From NCBI GenBank assembly GCA_022701365.1, contig JAKUHH010000022.1, positions 1 to 47,065 on the forward strand: a stretch of DNA of 47,065 bases, in the 5' to 3' direction. Made by a program: the position numbers and the translations under genes. This DNA is from Mycocentrospora acerina (Eukaryota > Ascomycota > Dothideomycetes > Pleosporales). The notes beneath the pieces were generated by a model, which did not search any database, was not told the origin of the DNA, and worked only from the letters and a program-made list of their open reading frames with translations. Numbering within the stretch: the first letter of the stretch is position 1; each line of letters starts with the position of its first letter. This document shows, piece by piece, positions 40,534 to 47,065 of the stretch.

Positions 40534-42839
40534 TTTTAAACACTTTTAAGATAAGTAATAACTTAAGAAATAGTGCTACCCTTAGCAGTCCTTAAGAACC
40601 CTCTATTAGCTACTACAGAAGCTATAAAGTTGCTAAGTCTAACTTCTATTATAGAGATAAGAAGAAACTAGATAAATAGCTTCTCTAGTTAGACCTCTTC
40701 TTTAACTTCTAGGGAGAATGTAACTTAGAAGATAAATATATCTTACTAGCTTTAACCTATATAAGAGGATAAGCCCTTTAAATAGATTAAACCCTTTATA
40801 ATTAAATATATAAATAGTAATGCATCTAATAAAGTAGAGCTTTAGATAAGAGACTTTCGTAAATTTAAAGAACACGCTTGCAAGGTGTTTAGACTTACTA
40901 ACAAAGCAACTACTACTAGTAGATCTATCTAAATGCTTAGGCAAACCTACTCTGCTGCTAAATATGCTATAACTTTTTAGCAGTATATATTACTTACAGA
41001 CTAAGATAATAAAGCACTTATAACTATATTCTTCTAAGGACTTAAGCTTAAAGTTAAAGAAGAACTTATAAGAAGTAGTTCTATGCTTAATAGCTTTAGC
41101 AAACTAGTTAAAGTAGGAATTAGCATTAATAATACTTTTTATAAGCTATCTATAGAATTATAATAAGACAGTTAACCTTAACCTAGATATAGATATACTA
41201 ATAATAACTGTAGACAATAACTACTATATGCTACTAACACTACTTAATAATTTAACTATAGATAATAATCTAGATATTAAAGAAGAAGTAACAGAATCTA
41301 TAGCTCTTAAGGACCTAAGTTTATGCACTTTAATAACATTAATAAAGGCTAAGAGTATAAAGGAAATCTGTAAAAGGATGCTAAGAATAGCAATAATAAC
41401 TGTAATAAGTCTATATAAACTTATTATAGCTGTAGCAAACTAAGCTATATATCTAGAAACTATAGATTAAAGAATATAGTTATAAGATAAGTAAATATAA
41501 TTAAGTTTACACTATTAGATATATTAGACACCTTCTACAAGAATTTAGACAATAAATAAGTAGTTCTTAATACTCTTAAATCCTAATTAGCCCTATAGAC
41601 ACTAGCACAGCTAGCAACGCTAAGTCTATCTAAAGACACCTAGGCATTTACTATTAGAATGCAAGAATATATGCTACTAAGCAGTTAGGATAAAAACAAC
41701 AGCAGAAATAATGCTAACACTTCTAACTTAGACAGACCTTAATACTATCTAGATTACAGAAATAAGAATTATGCAGCTATGTTATAGACAGTATGCTCTT
41801 ATAATTATTATACAGACTACTATAGTAAAAAAGTAGGGTTAGGATAGTTTTTAGCACGCAGAAATAAATATAAGTACTAATAGTATAACTATAAGCACAA
41901 CAAATGTAAAAACTACCTCTAAGATAAATGTAAAAAAATGCATTTTCTTAGAACTAATAATCTAGTAGAGATCTTTTAGATAAAACTTACAGTTAATAGA
42001 GTCTATAACTAATACTAATAGATTACCTGTATAAACCCTAAATGTGTTAAACATGCAGAAGTAAAGCATATAAATAGATTTTAAGATTAGCCTTTTTTAG
42101 GTTAGCACTACACACCTAAAATAACACTAGATAACTTAATGCAATAAATTCTAAGACATTAGTTAAGCTACTAGTAAGACTTAACAGATACTAGATAAAG
42201 GCACTACTTAATTTAAGGGCATAAACAAACTTTATATTATTAAGAGTAGTATAGCTAGCTAGACTATTACTTGTAAAGAAAAAATAATTATACTTTATAG
42301 TAGTTATAAATAGGTAACTAATGCTAGAAGAGTTAGAGATTATATATAAAATATATAATATTACTCTTTAGATCTAGTTATACTAAGAACAGATTACTTT
42401 TAATATCTTTAAGATAGCTACTTATAATATTATTTTAGGACTTCTTTAGTTATAAAAGTATAACCTAATAATATTATAGGCAAGTAAGAGTCTTACTTTT
42501 AATTAATGCACCTGTACATCTGCATTAAAGCCTGTGCTTTATTATTAAATAAAGGTAGATAAAAAGATAATTAATAATGTTACTTTAACTAAAGATGTCC
42601 TTAAGACAGTAGGAGTTAACTCTGCAGATACTAATAGCTCTATAAGTTATAAAGCAAGAGTTTAAGGAGAAACTTATAGAGAGGTAAAAAAATGTATAAC
42701 TCTTATTATTCTTAAAAAGTATTAAGTATAAGACTGCCTCTTTTAAGAAGAGTTAGGTATAGCTATACTAGCTAAGCATTAGCCTTAGGATTCTAAAATT
42801 TTCCTGCAGGAAGGAAAGCAACTAACTTTTAAGCTAATA

Positions 42840-43440
42840 TACAGATTATTAGAGAAAGAGCTTAAGGTACTTTGTATGTACATAGCTAAGAATCTTAAGA
42901 AAGGATTTATTAAAGAATTAGAATTACTAGCAGGTTACTTTATCCTCTTTGTACTTAAGAAGGACAGAACCTTTTAACTATGTGTTAACTACTAGAAGTT
43001 AAATAATATTATAATTAAGAACAGATATCTACTACTAAATATATTAAAGTTATAAGATAGACTTTTTTAAGCAAAGAACTTTATAGCTGTAGATTTAAGA
43101 GGCGCGTATAACCTAATATAAATAAAGAAAGGTAAAGAATAGAAGACTGCTTTTAGAACGCGCTACAGACACTATAAATACACTATTATGCCTTTTAGTC
43201 TTACTAATGCACTAGTAATATACTAAGCACTAATAAACAATATACTACAAGAGTACTTAGATATATTTGCTATTACTTACTTAAATAACATCTTTATTTA
43301 CTTAGACAGTATAGATAAATACAATAAGCATATTAAGAAGGTACTTATAGCATTAGAAAAAGCTAAACTACAGCTTAAACTAGAGAAATGTAAATTTTAT
43401 AAAATAAAAGTAGAATTCTTAGGCTTTACAGTAGGAATAA
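42840..43440 (+). pseudogene. Reverse transcriptase domain of the gypsy element, stop-riddled
   Basis: One plus-strand frame reads continuously as a Ty3/gypsy RT with about a dozen stops. The FxDD metal motif region reads YLNNIFIYLDS, where relatives have YLDDILIYS; both Asp codons have become Asn codons (GAC to AAC/AAT), a typical G-to-A outcome. Confidence 0.88.
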
Positions 43441-45097
43441 AAAGAGTATAGATAAGTAAGGAAAAGACTAGAACTGTAAAAGAATAGCTATAACTAAAAA
43501 TAGTAAAAGAAATCTAGGCATTCTTAGGATTCTGCAGCTTTAACTAAAGATTTATAAAGGACTATTTATGCTATGCAATACTACTTACTAAGCTTATATA
43601 GAAAGAAATAACATTCTAGTAGAAATATAAATAAGAAACTGCCTTTTAATTACTTAAGTAAGCATGCATTAAGCTACTAACTATAGTAGCCTTTTGCAGC
43701 AGAGAACCTTTATAAATTAAAACTAATGTATTAGATTTAGCATTAAGAGCATGCGCTTGTTAAGAATGCAACAGTAAGTAGCATCCTATTACATACTATT
43801 CTTGCAAATTTAGCAGACTAGAAGAAAGATATAATATATATAATAAAGAACTTATAGCAATTATCTCTGTATTATAATATTAGGGAATCTATAAAGAAAG
43901 CTGTTTAGACCTTATAATCTACACTTACTATAAGAACTTACTCTCTTTTATAACTACTAAAGTACTTAACTAACAATAAGTTAGATAGTCTAAAATATTA
44001 AGATAATATAAGTTTAAAGTCCTGTATATGCTAGGAAAAGACAACAGATAAGCTAACACTTTAAGTAAGAGAACTAACATTGCAGGAGAAAAAAAATTAC
44101 TTAGTTAGCAATACTGCAAGTTAATAGAGATAGATTAATTAGACTATCTTAGCAGCTAAACAACATATTACAAATTATAAATAAAGAAAACATTTTACTA
44201 AACATACCTAAGGAATTATAGGAATAAGTTATTAGAGACTACTATAATAACCTAGTATATAGATATCTTAGAATTACTAGAATAATAGAGCTTATATAAT
44301 AAAACTATAAGTTTCTATATATAAAAGAAAAAATTACAGCTTATATTAAGAAATGCTTATACTGTTAATAAAATAAGCATAGTACACACACTAAGTATAG
44401 AGAAATGCAGCTAATCTAAGCACCTAAGGCACCTTAGATAGATAATACTATAGACTTTGTTACTAGCTTACTAAACTCTAAAGACCTTATTACTAATATT
44501 ACTTATAACGCAATACTAGTTGTTATTAATAGACTTATAAAGTATACTAAGATAATACTATTTTAAGATAATTATAATATAACACAATTAGGATATATAA
44601 TACTAAACTAGATACAATAAAACTACAGCATCTTAGAATTAATTATTAGTAATAGAGATAAACTATTTATATTAAACTATTAGACAACCCTAATAGCTAT
44701 AATAGGAATAAAATAAAAACTATTTACTACCTATTATCTGCAGATAGATAGACAAATAGAAAGAATAAATTAAACTATAAAAACTTACTTATAGATATAC
44801 AGTAATTAATAATAAAATAATTAAGTATTACTACTACTAATAGTACAGATAGCCTATAATAACAAGTTATTAGAAGTAATAAGTATAATAATGTACTTTA
44901 TAAATTACAGATAATACCTAAACTTATTTACATAAACATTTCCTAGTCTATAAATAGAATTAGCAGTAATTACAGCAGAAGAACTTAAGGAAGTTTACAA
45001 AAATTTAAAGAAAAATATTAAAATAGTATAGTAAAAAGCTATTACTTATATAAACAGAAAAAGAAAAACAGCACTTTAGCTTAAAAAAAAGGATAAA

Positions 45098-45292
45098 GTG
45101 TATCTTCTTATAAAAAACCTTAGAATAAGAAGACTAAGTAAGAAACTAGACTACATTAAAGTTAGACTATTTTTTATTATTAAACCTAAAGGACTAGTTA
45201 ACTATAAACTTAAACTCCCTAAAGATGCTAAAGTCTACCTAGTATTCTATATCTCTTTATTAGAACCTGCTAACCTAGAAATGCTAATCTAA
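45098..45292 (+). pseudogene. Integrase C-terminal fragment of the gypsy element
   Basis: A 64-codon stretch that happens to be free of stops, with KLDYIKVRLFFIIKPKG, KLPKDAKVYLVFYISLLEP and PANLEM, matches the region before the chromodomain of chromoviruses (K-L-x-x-K-x-x-GPF-x-I and P-x-x-x-x-x-HPVFHVSLLEP in relatives). The HP has become YL and the HV has become YI. Confidence 0.75.
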
Positions 45293-46156
45293 AAAACATT
45301 CTATTTTAAACTAGATATTAATAACAATTATAAAGTTAAGAAAATTATTAACTACTAAGAAACTAAGTAAAGACTTAAGTTCCTAATTAGATAAAAAGGT
45401 TACCTACTAAGTAAAGATAACTAGGAACTAGAAACTTACTTTATAAACTATTAACTACTACTTTAAAAATACTAGAAGAGCCTAAGATATAAGAACAAGG
45501 TTTTACCTCTAAAAAATAATGCAGGAACTTCCTAGAAGTTATCTAAAAGACCTTTAATAGCACTTTAAGTACTTAAAAATAAGCTTAAAGCTAGGCTTTC
45601 TAAAGGACTATTAAAAGATATAAGATTACTTATTTCTGCGCATTCCTGTTCCTCTTATTCTTTAATACTTTACTCCTGTACTAAAATTGCCTCCTTAGCA
45701 TAACAATCTATTAAATTTATTTATATCTATAATCTTTCTTCTCTAGCATGCATAGTGCGCAGATCTTCTAGTGCTTTCTTTTGCACTTACATTATAAAAT
45801 TTTAAGCCTCTTAAGACTCCTTAATTTATTATTGCAATTTTTCCTTTTTAGTTGCTAACTGCTTAAACTTAGATTAAGTTACTTATACATTACACTGTTA
45901 GCTATATTATAAACACTTGCTATACTTCCTAGACTAAATATAGACTTTATATACCTAATTGTGCTTTGCATAAGTTACGCTTTTCTAGACTATTATTTTA
46001 CTATTAATTTTAATTAATTTATAAAGACATTAATAGTAGACAGTACTTAACTCTTTAAGATATTTAGATATTGTTAAAACTAGGCAGCAAATGCATAGGG
46101 ACTACACGCGTTATATAATAAGCTTAAGGGACTAAGCTAGGCAAGAAAGGGGATAG

Positions 46157-46549
46157 TGTTAAAAGCAGGTTAGGTAAGGGAGGTCTTAGACTAATTAGGT
46201 AGACCCTAGCCCTACTAAGCAAGCTAAGTTACATAATGTGCTTAGTGCTTAGTATAATTAGTTATAATTAGTACACTAAGTATTATAATTAGTACTAAGC
46301 ACTACATTATAATTAAGTTTATAGTTAGTAGGAACACTACCCTTATAGTAATGTGTTTAACCTTGTTAATTAATCTACTTATTACTTCTTGCCTTTAATT
46401 ACAGTGTATCCTTAATACATGCATTAAACTAATCTTGTTTCTCTAAACTTACTCTATCCCTAAGAACTAACCTTAAACCTGTTCTACTTTAGTACTAGTA
46501 TTAGAAGGTCTTTAACTACTAAGATCAAGTACAGAACAGGATCTTAACA
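46157..46549 (+). repeat. 3' LTR of the Ty3/gypsy element
   Basis: 393 bp from TGTTAAAAG to TCTTAACA. The last 24 bases are repeated again after the N at 46774 as part of the duplicated block. Confidence 0.92.
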
Positions 46550-46554
46550 TAGTA
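46550..46554. repeat. Right target-site duplication TAGTA
   Basis: Matches 40149-40153 exactly and directly follows the 3' LTR. Confidence 0.85.
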
Positions 46555-46773
46555 GGCATAAAGGCTATAATAGAGGGGATAAAAAAGAAGATAAAAGAGA
46601 TAGTAGTAAAGATAGCAGAGATAGTAGCAGTATTAGCAAAAGGGAGTAAAAGTAGTAGTAGTAAGGTAGCTGTTAGGGGGAAGGTTAGTAGAGGTAGTAA
46701 TAATATAGTAAGGTCTCTAGGCAAAAGTAAGCTAGCAGAGTTTAGCAAAGACATAGCAATAAGTAGCGCCTAA
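46555..46773 (+). pseudogene. Fragment of the sequence interrupted by the gypsy insertion
   Basis: After the duplication a plus frame is open to the TAA at 46771: GIKAIIEGIKKKIKEIVV, then Ser-rich and basic stretches (KGSKSSSSKVAVRGKVSRG), then KSKLAEFSKDIAISSA. The left flank before 40149 gives a compatible charged stretch (AELKEI, then a stop). The opposite strand shows only a low-complexity Leu-rich frame. The insertion probably split the tail of a coding sequence, perhaps another element's gag-like gene. I do not recognise the family. Confidence 0.45.
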
Positions 46774-47065
46774 NCAAGTACAGAACAGGATCTTAACATA
46801 GTAGGCATAAAGGCTATAATAGAGGGGATAAAAAAGAAGATAAAAGAGATAGTAGTAAAGATAGCAGAGATAGTAGCAGTATTAGCAAAAGGGAGTAAAA
46901 GTAGTAGTAGTAAGGTAGCTGTTAGGGGGAAGGTTAGTAGAGGTAGTAATAATATAGTAAGGTCTCTAGGCAAAAGTAAGCTAGCAGAGTTTAGCAAAGA
47001 CATAGCAATAAGTAGCGCCTAAACTATATTTAAGTTAGGTCTATTAGCTTGCATATACTATATAT

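Larger units (their letters stand above)
40154..46549 (+). mobile_element. Ty3/gypsy chromovirus, complete but RIP-degraded
   Basis: A 6.4 kb element with two LTRs, TAGTA duplications and a polypurine tract (AGAAAGGGGATAG, ending 46156). Domains appear in chromovirus order despite many stops: gag remnant (40534 to about 42200) with a Cys/His-rich patch near 41880-41940; reverse transcriptase near 42900-43450 (LKKDRTF, AVDLRGAYNLI, KTAFRTRY, YTIMPFSLTNA, IFIYLDS); RNase H near 43680-44090 (ELIAIISVL, TTKVLN); integrase near 44200-45100 (TIDFVTSL, STHTKYREMQL); chromodomain near 45310-45450 (KVKKIINY, KGY). The stops are mainly TAA/TAG where relatives have Gln, Arg or Trp. It cannot encode a full polyprotein. 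No clear primer-binding site was found. Confidence 0.93.
46526..47022. repeat. 248 bp exact duplication flanking a single N (probable assembly overlap)
   Basis: 46526-46773 and 46775-47022 are identical as far as I can read, separated by one N at 46774. The repeat starts inside the 3' LTR and ends at GTAGCGCCTAA. Natural tandem duplications are not joined by an N; two contig ends that overlap but were not merged would look just like this. Confidence 0.9.

Noticed and set aside
46512..47003. Two identical minus-strand Leu-rich frames
   Set aside because: They are the antisense of the purine-rich fragment after the gypsy insertion, and the second is the duplicated assembly block. Leu-rich low complexity is a by-product.

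Overview
This is a piece of a filamentous ascomycete nuclear genome (Pezizomycotina; Dothideomycetes/Pleosporales fits best but is not proven). The evidence is: short introns of 46-107 bp with GT-AG ends and CTAAC/CTGAC-like branch sites; fungal-type gene families (DUF895/UNC93-like transporters, Dal5-like MFS, CVNH-LysM lectin, PhoD-like phosphatase); and an AT-rich repeat compartment whose mutations look like repeat-induced point mutation (RIP). Exon models below were built by hand from splice signals and reading-frame continuity.

Layout. 1-665: 3' end of a pogo-type DNA transposon. 666-4140: no recognisable gene. 4141-19935: a compact block of eight metabolic genes that looks like a catabolic or detoxification cluster: UNC93-like transporter (-), LLM flavin monooxygenase 1 (-), MDR oxidoreductase (+), second UNC93-like transporter (-), type I Baeyer-Villiger monooxygenase (-), Dal5-like MFS permease (+), LLM flavin monooxygenase 2 (+) and an acetolactate-decarboxylase-like protein (-). 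20431-27168: a GC-rich housekeeping island with PhoD-like phosphatase, TRM61 and cysteinyl-tRNA synthetase; the last has two in-frame starts that would give mitochondrial and cytosolic forms. 28420-29466: a CVNH-LysM lectin. 30079-39081: mixed gene/repeat territory with several copies of one ~300 bp LTR, a pogo relic, a metallo-beta-lactamase, an alpha/beta hydrolase and an aldo-keto reductase. 40154-46549: a complete but stop-riddled Ty3/gypsy chromovirus with both LTRs and a TAGTA target-site duplication. 46526-47022: a 248 bp exact duplication across a single N, which looks like an uncollapsed assembly overlap.

How the genes may work together (inference). Three import-type transporters, two flavin-dependent LLM monooxygenases, a BVMO and an MDR reductase, with no PKS, NRPS or terpene synthase, point to uptake and oxidative breakdown of an external compound rather than synthesis of a natural product. 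The substrate cannot be read from the sequence. No flavin reductase (needed by LLM enzymes) and no zinc-cluster regulator was found in the window, so these partners must lie elsewhere. The cluster lies between housekeeping genes and a transposon fragment, and the other end of the window is dominated by RIP-degraded repeats, so the window spans the boundary between gene-rich and repeat-rich compartments.
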